Assembly (NCBI RefSeq): GCF_037113415.1
Contig: NZ_CP146608.1
Coordinates: forward strand, 950,501 to 1,014,500
Length of the DNA stretch: 64,000 nt
Direction: 5' to 3'
DNA from: Devosia sp. XK-2
GTDB lineage: Bacteria; Pseudomonadota; Alphaproteobacteria; Rhizobiales; Devosiaceae
The position numbers and the translations under genes were made by a program. Of the stretch, positions 35,297 through 43,383 are shown one piece after another. The notes below the pieces were generated by a model. It made no database searches. It saw only the letters and a program-made list of their open reading frames with translations, and had not been told where the DNA came from. Position 1 is the first letter of the stretch; the number at the start of each line of letters is the position of its first letter.

Positions 35297-36298
35297 ATGG
35301 ACGCCAATCCCATTCTCGCCGAGGCCGTGCGCGGCAATTGGGTGGAGAACCGCCATCGCGGCGCTTTTGTCATCGTCGATGCCGATGGCCAGGTGATCGC
35401 CTCTGGCGGCGATATCGAGCGCCCGATCTTTCCGCGTTCCGCCATCAAATCCATGCAGGCCCTGGCGATTTTCGACCGCCACGCCGCCGAGCGCTTCCAC
35501 CATAGCGGGGAAGAACTGGCCCTGGCCTGCGCCTCCCATCACGGCGAGGACGGGCATGTGAGCAATGTGGCCCATTTCCTCGATCGCATGGGCCTGTCGG
35601 TCGACGATCTCGAATGCGGCGCCCATATGCCCACCAATGACAAGGCGCGCCAGGCGCTGCGCGCGGCCGGGCTGGAACCGAGCGCGCTGCACAATAATTG
35701 CTCGGGCAAACATTCGGGCATGCTGAGCGTAGCCCTGGCCATGGGCGTGCCGACCACCGGCTATGTCGAGCGGGAGCACGATGTGCAAAAGGCAGTGCGC
35801 GCGGCCGTGGAATATGTGATCGGTGAGGACCTGACCGAGGATCGCTGCGGCACCGACGGGTGTTCAATTCCCACTTGGGCTGCGCCCTTGCGGGCCTGGG
35901 CCCGCGGCTTTGCGCGCATGGCAACGGGAAGGGGACTCGATAGCGGCCACGCGGACGGGGCGCAGAAACTGTTCGATGCGGCAACCAGCCACCCCCATCT
36001 GGTGGCCGGAACCGGGCATCTCGACACCCTGGTCATGGAAGCCTTCAAGGGCCGAGTGATGCAGAAGGGTGGCGCCGAGGGCGTGCAATGCGGCGCCATT
36101 CGCGACATGGGCTGGGGCTATGCGCTTAAATGCGATGACGGCAATATGGTCGCCAGCCACACCATGGTGGCCGCGCTGCTCTTGAAATATGCGGATCCCG
36201 ACGCGGCGCAAAAGGCTGTTCTGGAGCAATTCGCGCGTCAGCCGATCAGGAATGTGCGGGGCACCGTGGTCGGCGAAATGCGGACGGTGGGGATTTAA
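35297..36298 (+). CDS. L-asparaginase, Rhizobium etli type II family
   Basis: 333 residues from the ATG at 35297 (CGGAG seven bases before). It matches the PF06089-type asparaginases, unrelated to E. coli AnsA/AnsB: SAIKSMQALAIFD, ALACASHHGEDGHVSNVAHF, NNCSGKHSGMLSVA, GTDGCSIPTWAAPL, VAGTGHLDT. The cysteines in NCSGKH and TDGC correspond to the zinc-binding pair of R. etli ReAV. No signal peptide, so cytoplasmic. Converts asparagine to aspartate and ammonia. A hairpin covers its ribosome site. Confidence 0.9.
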   Translation: MDANPILAEAVRGNWVENRHRGAFVIVDADGQVIASGGDIERPIFPRSAIKSMQALAIFDRHAAERFHHSGEELALACASHHGEDGHVSNVAHFLDRMGLSVDDLECGAHMPTNDKARQALRAAGLEPSALHNNCSGKHSGMLSVALAMGVPTTGYVEREHDVQKAVRAAVEYVIGEDLTEDRCGTDGCSIPTWAAPLRAWARGFARMATGRGLDSGHADGAQKLFDAATSHPHLVAGTGHLDTLVMEAFKGRVMQKGGAEGVQCGAIRDMGWGYALKCDDGNMVASHTMVAALLLKYADPDAAQKAVLEQFARQPIRNVRGTVVGEMRTVGI

Positions 36299-36355
36299 GG
36301 CGGCGTATTGGTTCGGCCTATGCGCCAATGATCTACCGAGCCGATGGCTCTTTCG

Positions 36356-36492
36356 CGTCCCTCCCCCTTGAGGGGAGGGATTGAGGGAGGGGGTCGCTTT
36401 GGTGATGCACAATCCCACCCCCACCCCAGCTCTGCCAGGGCCCTTGCAGGACCCGGCGGCGCTACCCTCCCCTCAAGGGGGAGGGGGCGATG
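36356..36492. repeat. GC-rich palindromic repeat after the asparaginase gene
   Basis: CCCTCCCCCTTGAGGGGAGG followed by GATTGAGGG on the left, and CCCTCCCCTCAAGGGGGAGG on the right, in inverted orientation about 100 bp apart. Same family as at 14.6 and 39.9 kb. It lies between convergent genes and may act as a terminator. Confidence 0.8.
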
Positions 36493-36518
36493 GAGGCGAG
36501 GCGCCCGGCGCAAATGCC

Positions 36519-37211
36519 TCAAAGCCCAAAAATCGCGCCCGTCGCGCAATTGCGGATGCGGTCGACCCTTTTGCCGTCCCAGTGATAGTCGAAATGGTCG
36601 GCTTGCACCGGTGCGGGCATGAGGTCGGGCCAGAAGATGGCGGCGCATTCTCCGCCGGGGCTGCGCACGCTGCGATAGACAAGGCCATTGCTGCCATTTT
36701 GCCGAAGCTGCCGGCCCAGCGCCTGCGAGGCGCGATAATCGTCGGGGACATGGATGGCGTCGATCCCCCTTACATCGTGCAGGTCGAGATCAAGCCGGTT
36801 GACCAGCATGCGGAATTGCGAGGTCCAGCCCGGCTCCTCATCGCTGGCCGCCATGGCACGCCCATGGTGATGGGCGACTTCGCGAATGGCGACTTCTTCG
36901 GCATTACCGGCGCTATAGACGCCATAGCTGCCATCGGTGAACCGGCCGGGGCGGTCGCGGCTGACATGGACAAAAGGAGCCATGAGATAGCTGGCGCCGG
37001 GACCATTGACCCGCCGCTCGGGCGGCACGAGATCGAGATGGCCCAGATGTTCCCAGAGCCGCGGATTGGTCTTGGACTCGGCCGAGGCCAGGGCCTCCCA
37101 ATCGCGGGGATCGGCAATGTCTTCAAACAGGTCGATAGGCGGGTGGATCGAGCGGATCAGGCGATAGGCCTTGGGCCAGACGACCCGCGCCAGCGGCGGT
37201 GCATCAGTCAC
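36519..37211 (-). CDS. RES-domain toxin
   Basis: 230 residues from a GTG at 37211 that overlaps the antitoxin stop (GTGA). The RES domain is seen with the conserved Arg (AYRLIRS), Tyr/Glu region (GVYSAGNAEEVAIREVAHH) and Ser (YRSVRSPGGECAAIF). RES toxins of the MbcT/ParT/RES-Xre group consume NAD+. Coupled translation after the Xre-type antitoxin is the classical order for this module. Confidence 0.87.
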   Translation of the reverse strand: MTDAPPLARVVWPKAYRLIRSIHPPIDLFEDIADPRDWEALASAESKTNPRLWEHLGHLDLVPPERRVNGPGASYLMAPFVHVSRDRPGRFTDGSYGVYSAGNAEEVAIREVAHHHGRAMAASDEEPGWTSQFRMLVNRLDLDLHDVRGIDAIHVPDDYRASQALGRQLRQNGSNGLVYRSVRSPGGECAAIFWPDLMPAPVQADHFDYHWDGKRVDRIRNCATGAIFGL

Positions 37212-37618
37212 CAGCCACCACGCTCGGCATCGAGATAGCTCCGGACCCGGGCCAGCGCGAAAATGCTGCCTTCGGCCATGATATCCGCCGGTGTGCGGCC
37301 GTCGAAATGCTGGTTCGGCTTTTTGACCCAGGCATAGCCGCGTGTCCGATCCGCGAAGAGATAACGCAGACCCTTGTGAATGCCCATGAGCAGGGACAGG
37401 CGCGTCGCCAGATCGCGATCGATGCGGCCCGGCTCTCCCGCCTTCCAGCGCGCAAAGGTCCGCGCGGCCAGGCCCCCCAGAATATCGCGGGCCTCCGCAT
37501 CGGTCAGACCCCAATTTTCAAACAGGCGCACCACGGCGCGGGCCATGGCCGACACTTCCGCCTGCGTGAGCATGGCATTGTCGGGTAGCGCCTCGGTACG
37601 CGGTAGCTCTTGCAGCAT
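37208..37618 (-). CDS. Xre/MbcA/ParS-type antitoxin (DUF2384)
   Basis: 136 residues from the ATG at 37618 (AGGAGA eight bases before). A helix-turn-helix region (LTDAEARDILGGLAARTFAR) precedes a C-terminal DUF2384 toxin-binding domain: DLATRLSLLMGIHKGLRYLF, WVKKPNQHFDGRTPADIMAE. It neutralises the RES toxin and probably represses the operon. A dyad lies just upstream. Confidence 0.87.
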   Translation of the reverse strand: MLQELPRTEALPDNAMLTQAEVSAMARAVVRLFENWGLTDAEARDILGGLAARTFARWKAGEPGRIDRDLATRLSLLMGIHKGLRYLFADRTRGYAWVKKPNQHFDGRTPADIMAEGSIFALARVRSYLDAERGGW

Positions 37619-37631
37619 TACAACTCTCCTA

Positions 37632-37660
37632 TTGGCAATAATTAGGACAATTTGTGCCAA
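37632..37660. promoter_or_regulatory. Inverted repeat upstream of the RES-Xre operon
   Basis: TTGGCA (37632-37637) and TGCCAA (37655-37660) flank an A/T-rich centre 14 bases upstream of the antitoxin start. Suited to autorepression by the Xre antitoxin (inference). Confidence 0.45.
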
Positions 37661-37776
37661 ATGGCAAGATCGACATGCGCGGGCGCCGCAAAGCACAGGC
37701 AAGTGGGCCACTTCGCTTGTTCCGGCGCCGCGCACCCGGCTATAACCGGAAGCGACAACAGCAAAGGTGACGCTAT

Positions 37777-39285
37777 ATGCTCGTGGACGGCAGCATTTTT
37801 CTGGGCGTGAGCGACAAGCCGGAATATCTCAAGCTCAAATATGCCAATCGCCATGGGCTGATTACCGGGGCCACGGGCACCGGCAAGACAGTGAGCCTGC
37901 AAGTGCTGGCGGAAGGTTTTTCCGCCGCAGGCGTGCCGGTCTTTGCGGCCGATATCAAGGGTGACCTGTCCGGCGTGTCCAAAATGGGCCGGGCGCAGGG
38001 CTGGCAGACCAAACGCGCCGAGGATATCGGCTTTACCGACTTTGCCGACGATGTTTTTCCGGTGATCTTCTGGGACCTGTTCGGCCGCCAGGGCCATCCG
38101 GTACGGGCCACGATTTCGGAAATGGGGCCGGTGCTGCTGAGCCGCATTCTCGATCTCAACGACACCCAGGAAGGCGTGCTCAACATCGCCTTCCGCGTCG
38201 CTGACGAGGAAGGGCTGCTGCTGCTCGACCTTAAGGATTTGCGCGCCCTGCTGGTGGATATCCAGGAGCGGGCCAGGGAAGTCTCGGCGCGCTTTGGCAA
38301 TGTGACCACGGCCTCGATCGGCGCTATCCAGCGCGCGCTGCTGGTGCTGGAACAGCAGGGCGCCGACAATTTCTTCGGCGAACGGGCCCTGGCCATTGCC
38401 GATCTGATGCGCACCGATGCCGATGGGCGCGGTGTGGTCTCGATCCTGGCGGCAGACCAACTGATGCAGGCGCCGCGGCTTTACGCGACGTTTCTGCTCT
38501 GGCTGCTCTCGGAGCTGTTCGAGGAACTGCCCGAAGTGGGCGACCCGGACAAACCCAGGCTGGTGTTCTTTTTCGACGAGGCGCATCTGCTGTTCGACGA
38601 CGCACCAAAGGCGCTGATCGACAAGGTGGAACAGGTGGTCAAGCTGATCCGGTCCAAAGGCGTCGGCGTCTATTTCGTCACCCAGAACCCGGTCGATATT
38701 CCCGAAAGTGTGTTGTCCCAGCTCGCCAATCGTGTGCAGCACGCCTTGCGCGCCTATACGCCGCGCGAGCAGAAGGCGGTGCGGGTGGCGGCCGAGACCT
38801 TCCGGCCCAATCCGGCCTTTTCCACCGAAGAGGTGATCACCCAGCTCGGGATCGGCGAGGCGCTGGTGTCGGTGCTGGAGGAGAAGGGCGTACCCTCCAT
38901 GGTGGGGCGCACCTTTATCCGGCCACCCTCGGCCCAGGTGGGGCCAATCTCCCCAGCCGAGCGGGATGCGACCTTGGCCAATTCGCCCGTTGGCGGACTT
39001 TACGACACGGTGCTGGACCGCGAATCGGCCTTTGAAGTGCTGCACAAGCGGGCACGGGACAAACAATTGGCCGAAGAGCGCGCCGCTTTCGAAGAGCAGA
39101 AGCGCGAGGAGGCTGAAAAACTGGCCCGGGAACAGGCGCGTGCCGAAAAGGCCAGCACGCCGCGCCGCAGTACCCGCCAATCGCCCACAGAGGCGGCGAT
39201 GACCTCCTTTGCCCGCACCGTGGCCAATACGCTGGGGCGTGAACTGGTGCGCGGTATTCTGGGCGGCCTGAAGGGGCGGCGCTGA
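37777..39285 (+). CDS. YjgR/HerA-like ATPase (DUF853)
   Basis: 502 residues. P-loop GATGTGKT at 31-38, [16 protein letters not shown], Walker [18 protein letters not shown] near 262, arginine-type motif region [21 protein letters not shown] charged coiled coil (about 415-450) precedes a basic tail. It matches the DUF853 / E. coli YjgR family, HerA-FtsK relatives of unknown job. Its stop overlaps the start of the next gene (TGATG). Confidence 0.88.
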   Translation: MLVDGSIFLGVSDKPEYLKLKYANRHGLITGATGTGKTVSLQVLAEGFSAAGVPVFAADIKGDLSGVSKMGRAQGWQTKRAEDIGFTDFADDVFPVIFWDLFGRQGHPVRATISEMGPVLLSRILDLNDTQEGVLNIAFRVADEEGLLLLDLKDLRALLVDIQERAREVSARFGNVTTASIGAIQRALLVLEQQGADNFFGERALAIADLMRTDADGRGVVSILAADQLMQAPRLYATFLLWLLSELFEELPEVGDPDKPRLVFFFDEAHLLFDDAPKALIDKVEQVVKLIRSKGVGVYFVTQNPVDIPESVLSQLANRVQHALRAYTPREQKAVRVAAETFRPNPAFSTEEVITQLGIGEALVSVLEEKGVPSMVGRTFIRPPSAQVGPISPAERDATLANSPVGGLYDTVLDRESAFEVLHKRARDKQLAEERAAFEEQKREEAEKLAREQARAEKASTPRRSTRQSPTEAAMTSFARTVANTLGRELVRGILGGLKGRR

Positions 39286-39836
39286 TGGCGGTTCCGAGCA
39301 AGACCGGCCTGACCATTGCCATTTTCGCCTCCGACAAGGGGCATGGCGATCCCGAACGCGCCAGCCTGATGGGTGAGGCCGGCCGCATGTTCGCCCGCAA
39401 AGGCGCGCGCATGCTGTGCCTGGCGGAAGGTGGCGCGCTGCCCGTGCCGCTGATCACCGCGGCGCGGACCGCCGGGGGCAGCGTGGACGTGGTGGCCGAT
39501 GCGAGTATCGTGCTGCCGCAGGCGCTCGATGGCCTGCCCATCACCGTGCTGCCCGAACGCGCGGAGCGTCTGGCCTATCTGGCCAATGCCGCCTCGGTCT
39601 TTGTGGCGCTGCCCGGATCGCTGGCCTCGATATCGGCATTGTTCGGCACTTGGGCATCGGGCCCGGTGCGGCCGGTCGTCATGCTCAACCGCCACCGGGC
39701 TTTCGAGGTGCTGCGCGGCTTTGCCACCGATGTGCTGGCCGCCTCGGTTTCGGGCTATGACAAGAATGTCCAGTTTACCGACAATGTCGAGGATCTCTGG
39801 AACAAGGTGGCCTGGGTGAGCGAACAGGCGCGCTAG
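39285..39836 (+). CDS. LOG-like Rossmann-fold protein with degenerate motif
   Basis: 183 residues. The layout (GLTIAIFASDKGHGDPERAS, GRMFARKGARMLCLAEGGAL, a late ALPGSLASISALFGTWASG) resembles LOG/lysine-decarboxylase-like Rossmann proteins, but the usual PGGxGTxxE nucleotide-binding motif reads LPGSLASISALF, so cytokinin-nucleotide phosphoribohydrolase activity is doubtful. Overlaps the stop of the YjgR gene by one base, suggesting a joint function. Confidence 0.6.
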   Translation: MAVPSKTGLTIAIFASDKGHGDPERASLMGEAGRMFARKGARMLCLAEGGALPVPLITAARTAGGSVDVVADASIVLPQALDGLPITVLPERAERLAYLANAASVFVALPGSLASISALFGTWASGPVRPVVMLNRHRAFEVLRGFATDVLAASVSGYDKNVQFTDNVEDLWNKVAWVSEQAR

Positions 39837-39873
39837 CGGCGTTCCGGATTGGGTCGGAATCGGCGGTTCCTGC

Positions 39874-39985
39874 GCCTCCCTCCCCCTTGAGGGGAGGGAT
39901 CGAGGGTGGGGGTGGTTTTGTGGGTCACCGATGGACCCCCACCCCCCTCCCCTCCCCTCAAGGGGGAGGGGAGGGGCCCCGTCAG
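39874..39985. repeat. GC-rich palindromic repeat
   Basis: CCCTCCCCCTTGAGGGGAGG on the left faces an inverted CCCTCCCCTCAAGGGGGAGG on the right, with GGGTGGGGGT and ACCCCCACCC flanking the centre. Belongs to the family seen at 14.6 and 36.4 kb. No gene from 39837 to 40166. Confidence 0.82.
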
Positions 39986-40018
39986 AGATTGATGGAGTCC
40001 AGGGGATAGGCCGCCATT

Positions 40019-40163
40019 TCCCCCACCCTAGCTTCGCTAAAGCCTGCGGCCAGCTTCGCTACCCTCCCCACAAGGGGGAGGGAGATCGATGAACACTGGC
40101 CCCTTTCCCTGCGCCGCCCTCCCCTTGATAGGGGGGAATGAGGGTGGGGGTGGTCTGTGTCGG
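40019..40163. repeat. GC-rich palindromic repeat, second unit
   Basis: Begins CCCCCACCCTAGC and ends GAATGAGGGTGGGGG, with CCCTCCCCACAAGGGGGAGG and CCCTCCCCTTGATAGGGGGG inside. A second, diverged copy in tandem with the unit at 39874, convergent on the receiver-protein gene. Confidence 0.75.
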
Positions 40164-40166
40164 GGC

Positions 40167-40718
40167 TTAGTTCGACGGGCCCTGATCGGGGCGCGCGGCG
40201 CGGCGATCGGGAAAGAGCGGCACGACATTGTCGGTATAACGGCGCGCGGGATGCGGCTCAGGCGTCCGCATGGGCACGCGATTGCGCCGCTCGGGACCGC
40301 GATAACCAAAGCCAAGGGCGCCCACCACACTGCGGTTGAGCAGGCGCGCCTGCACCCGCTGCAGCAAATGGCGTGGGGACATGGGCTTGATCAGCACTTC
40401 GTCGATACCCGCACTGATGGCCTGCTGGCGCATGGGCGGGGTGATGGCGCGGGTCATGGCGACGACCGGCAGGTCGCGCGAGACGAAGGCGGGATCGAGG
40501 CGAATGGCCTCGACCATTTCATAGGCCGGGCGGCCCTCGCGGTCGAAATCGACCACCAGCATGTCGAGCGGGGCAATGCGCATATAGGCAAACAGGCCCG
40601 CTTCGCTGTCGAAGGGCCGGACGCGCAGGCGTGAGTCGCCCGCCAGCACCATGGTCAGAACGGCGCTGAGAGCCGGATTTGCGGCCAGAATGGCAATGGT
40701 CTTGCCCGTTGTGGTCAC
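40167..40718 (-). CDS. Receiver-domain protein with incomplete acidic pocket
   Basis: 183 residues. Residues about 5-125 have a CheY-like fold: IAILAANPALSAVLTMVLAG, DMLVVDFDREGRPAYEMVEA, VAMTRAIT, GIDEVLIKPMSPRHLLQRVQ. The phospho-acceptor position (VVDFD), Thr and Lys are present, but the usual Asp-Asp/Glu-Asp pair after the first strand is replaced by AANP. The C-terminal 55 residues are basic and proline-rich with no DNA-binding fold. A perfect CtrA box lies 19 bases upstream. Confidence 0.78.
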   Translation of the reverse strand: MTTTGKTIAILAANPALSAVLTMVLAGDSRLRVRPFDSEAGLFAYMRIAPLDMLVVDFDREGRPAYEMVEAIRLDPAFVSRDLPVVAMTRAITPPMRQQAISAGIDEVLIKPMSPRHLLQRVQARLLNRSVVGALGFGYRGPERRNRVPMRTPEPHPARRYTDNVVPLFPDRRAARPDQGPSN

Positions 40719-40736
40719 GACGCCCCCTTCTTATCG

Positions 40737-40751
40737 TTAAAGCTTCGTTAA
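40737..40751. promoter_or_regulatory. Perfect CtrA box upstream of the receiver-domain gene
   Basis: TTAAAGCTTCGTTAA fits the CtrA site TTAA, seven bases, TTAA exactly. It is centred about 26 bp before the start at 40718 (minus strand). Confidence 0.65.
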
Positions 40752-40921
40752 CATGGCTCAATGGCGGATTGAAGGGTGTGGTTCCACTTCTCAAAAAGAG
40801 ATCGTGAGCAGGGTGAACGGGGACGGGCCGTGCCGGAGGGCTGCGGCAGTGTGCCGGTTGCCCGGGCGGGCTGGGTCTGGTTGATAGCGGTGACCGTTTT
40901 GGGCAGGGCCGGGGACCGGGC

Positions 40922-41290
40922 ATGAGACATATCTATCTGGTATTTGGGCTGGCCTCGGCGGCGCTCGGCATTGCCGGCGCCTTCCTGCCGCTGGTGCCGA
41001 CAACACCTCTGTTGATCCTGGCTGCCTGGTTCTTCGCCCGCTCCTCGCCGCGCCTGGAAAGCTGGCTGCTCGACCACCCCAGATTCGGCCCCTTGCTCCG
41101 GGCCTGGCGGACGAATGGCGCCATTCCGCGCCGCGCCAAGCTGCTGGCCTGCTGCGGCATTGCGGTGGGCGTGGTGTTTTTCTGGATCGGCGCCAGGCCC
41201 GGCTATTGGCTATGGCTTACCGGAGCCGCCATTCTGGGCGGGAGCGCGGGCTATATTATTTCGCGTCCGGAGACGAAACGGGGCAAGTGA
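40922..41290 (+). CDS. DUF454 (YbaN-like) membrane protein
   Basis: 122 residues with three to four membrane helices: MRHIYLVFGLASAALGIAGA, FLPLVPTTPLLILAAWFFAR, then SSPRLESWLLDHPRFGPLLR and two C-terminal helices. The PLVPTTPFLLLA...SSPR pattern is characteristic of DUF454/YbaN. Function unknown, inner membrane. Convergent with sod, sharing a terminator. Confidence 0.87.
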   Translation: MRHIYLVFGLASAALGIAGAFLPLVPTTPLLILAAWFFARSSPRLESWLLDHPRFGPLLRAWRTNGAIPRRAKLLACCGIAVGVVFFWIGARPGYWLWLTGAAILGGSAGYIISRPETKRGK

Positions 41291-41302
41291 CCCGACAAAA
41301 GA

Positions 41303-41329
41303 AAAACGGCGGGATCGCTCCCGCCGTTT
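41303..41329. terminator. Bidirectional terminator between the DUF454 gene and sod
   Basis: AAACGGCGGGA and TCCCGCCGTTT form an 11-bp perfect stem with a four-base loop, with A residues before and T residues after. Confidence 0.88.
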
Positions 41330-41351
41330 GTCGCAAAAGGGCAATGCCGGA

Positions 41352-41966
41352 TCAGGCAGTTGCCTCTTCGAACAGCTTTTCGACATGCTCCCAGTTCACC
41401 AGACTGTCGAACCAGGCTTCGAGATATTTCGGGCGCGCATTGCGGTAGTCGATGTAATAGGAGTGTTCCCACACATCCACGCCCAGAAGCGGAATGCCGC
41501 CATGGACCAGCGGCGATTCGCCATTGGGGGTCTTGGTGACTTCGAGCTTGCCGGCCTTGTGATTGAAGCTCAGCCAGGCCCAGCCCGAGCCGAACTGGGT
41601 GGTGCCGGCGGCGATGAAATCGGCGCGGAACTTGTCAAAGCCACCCAGATCTTCCTCGATCTTGGCCGCCAGCTTGCCGGGCAGGGCCGAGCCGCCGCCA
41701 CTGGGCTTCATCCAGTTCCAGAAATGCACATGGTTGTAATGCTGGCCGGCATTGTTGAACAGGCCCGCATTCTTGCCATAGCTCTCCTTGACGATGTCTT
41801 CCAGCGGCAGGATTTCCAGCCCCGAGCCTTCCAGCAGCTTTTCGCCGTTGGTGACATAGGCCTGGTGGTGCTTGTCGTGGTGGAACTCTAGGGTTTCGGC
41901 TGACATATAGGGTGCCAGGGCATCGTAGGCATAGGGCAGCTCGGGCAGTGTGAACTTGGTGGTCAT
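41352..41966 (-). CDS. sodB: Superoxide dismutase (Fe/Mn family)
   Basis: 204 residues from the ATG at 41966 (GGAGG at 9 bases). Metal ligands lie in FHHDKHHQAYV (His), NHVHFWNWMKP (His) and GVDVWEHSYYIDYRNARPKY (Asp and His). AGTTQFGSGWAWLSF resembles the iron type, though metal choice cannot be settled by eye. Cytoplasmic; converts superoxide to H2O2 and O2. Confidence 0.94.
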   Translation of the reverse strand: MTTKFTLPELPYAYDALAPYMSAETLEFHHDKHHQAYVTNGEKLLEGSGLEILPLEDIVKESYGKNAGLFNNAGQHYNHVHFWNWMKPSGGGSALPGKLAAKIEEDLGGFDKFRADFIAAGTTQFGSGWAWLSFNHKAGKLEVTKTPNGESPLVHGGIPLLGVDVWEHSYYIDYRNARPKYLEAWFDSLVNWEHVEKLFEEATA

Positions 41967-42108
41967 TATGGCCTCCATCTGGAATAGACGCTGGAAAAGT
42001 TCGGCCACTGGTATAGGCCGAACGCGATGACACAACAATCACTTGCTTGGGATTGTTCCGACGCGCCCGCACCTGCCCGGACCCGGCCGGCAGGAGCGGG
42101 CCAAAGCG

Positions 42109-43323
42109 TCAGGCCTTGCGCGGCATCAGTGCGAGAGCCGCCACCAGGGCTGCCAGTACGGCCGTCACCATGAGATTGGTCAGGGCCGAATAATTGTCCA
42201 CGATGAAGCCGCCGAGGATGGCGCCGCTCATAATGGCCGCCTGGAAGGACACCACCATCAGGCTGCCCGAAGTCTCCAGCGCGTCGGGCGCCGAACGCGA
42301 GAGATTGGCCTGAAGCGCCACCGGCGCCATGCCGAAGGCAAAGCCCCAAAGCGCGGAGAAGGCAAAGGCCGCAACCATGCCCGAGCCGAGAAGCACCAGC
42401 GCCAGGGCGGACAATGCCAGGATGGCGCCCGTGACCGCCACGGCCCAGGACGCATTCACATCGGCCAGCCGTCCGCCCGCCACAGTGCCGAAGACCGCCG
42501 CGACGCCGAACCCGCCCAGCACCATGGCAATCTCGTTGGTCGTGAGACCCGTGATCTGTTCGAGGAAGGGCCGCACATAGACCGAGCCGGTCATATGCCC
42601 GCCAACGAGCAGGATGATGGCCAGCATACCCATGCGGATGCCGGGGCGCTTGAGCAGGCGGAACACGTCGGCCACGCTGTTTCCCTGCGCTGAGGGCAGG
42701 TTGGGCAGGCTGGCCAGTTGCAGCAGCAGGGCCAGGCCGGAGAGAGCGGCGGTAATGACCATGGCAAAGCGCCAGCCGAACCAGTCACCCACCAAGGCGC
42801 CCATGGAAGGGGCGGCGATGGTCGCCAGGGATACACCGAGGCTGACCATGGCCATGCCCCGGCCGATGGCGCCGGTGCCGACAAGACGCGCCACCACGGC
42901 CACCGAAAGCGCCCAGAATGCGCTAAGCGCAATGCCCAGGCCCGCCCGCGCCACGAGCAGCAGCCAGAAATCGGTGGCGAAAGCCGCCAGCAGATTGGAG
43001 GCAATGGCCAGGGCGCTGAGGCCAACCATCACCAGCTTCCGGTCAAGCCGGCCGATCAACACATTGCTGAACAGCGCAGAAAAGGCGCCAACCAGCGCAG
43101 TGGCGGTGACGACCTGGCCCGCCGTGCCTTCGGTGATACCCAGATCGCGCGCCATCGGGGTCAACAGGCCGGCAGGCAGAAACTCCGCCGAAACCAGCGA
43201 GAAGCTGGTGACCAGCATGGCCAGCATGGCCATCCAGGTCCTGGCCGCCCAACTGGACTGCTTTACGCCCTGGCCCAGGGCGGAATTGGTCTCATCCTCA
43301 AAGGGAAGGGAAGTATCGCTCAT
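42109..43323 (-). CDS. MFS transporter (DHA1 / AraJ-like)
   Basis: 404 residues from the ATG at 43323 (GGAGA upstream), twelve predicted membrane helices. MFS loop 2-3 motif GRLDRKLVMVGLSALAIASN, motif C-like GVSLATIAAPSMGALVGDWF. Sugar-efflux or drug-efflux type (12-TMS). It follows the AraC regulator by 60 bp on the same strand, so AraC probably controls it. Confidence 0.88.
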   Translation of the reverse strand: MSDTSLPFEDETNSALGQGVKQSSWAARTWMAMLAMLVTSFSLVSAEFLPAGLLTPMARDLGITEGTAGQVVTATALVGAFSALFSNVLIGRLDRKLVMVGLSALAIASNLLAAFATDFWLLLVARAGLGIALSAFWALSVAVVARLVGTGAIGRGMAMVSLGVSLATIAAPSMGALVGDWFGWRFAMVITAALSGLALLLQLASLPNLPSAQGNSVADVFRLLKRPGIRMGMLAIILLVGGHMTGSVYVRPFLEQITGLTTNEIAMVLGGFGVAAVFGTVAGGRLADVNASWAVAVTGAILALSALALVLLGSGMVAAFAFSALWGFAFGMAPVALQANLSRSAPDALETSGSLMVVSFQAAIMSGAILGGFIVDNYSALTNLMVTAVLAALVAALALMPRKA

Positions 43324-43383
43324 CAATGAGTCTCCATGAATGGGGAGACATTCATAACGATGTGCGTCTGGACGATATGTGGC

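Noticed and set aside
36299-36518. Coding frames over the repeats at 36.3-36.5 kb and 39.9-40.1 kb
   Set aside because: They read through the palindromic repeats and have no other support.
39285-39836. Naming this protein a cytokinin-activating LOG enzyme
   Set aside because: The PGGxGTxxE motif is not preserved.
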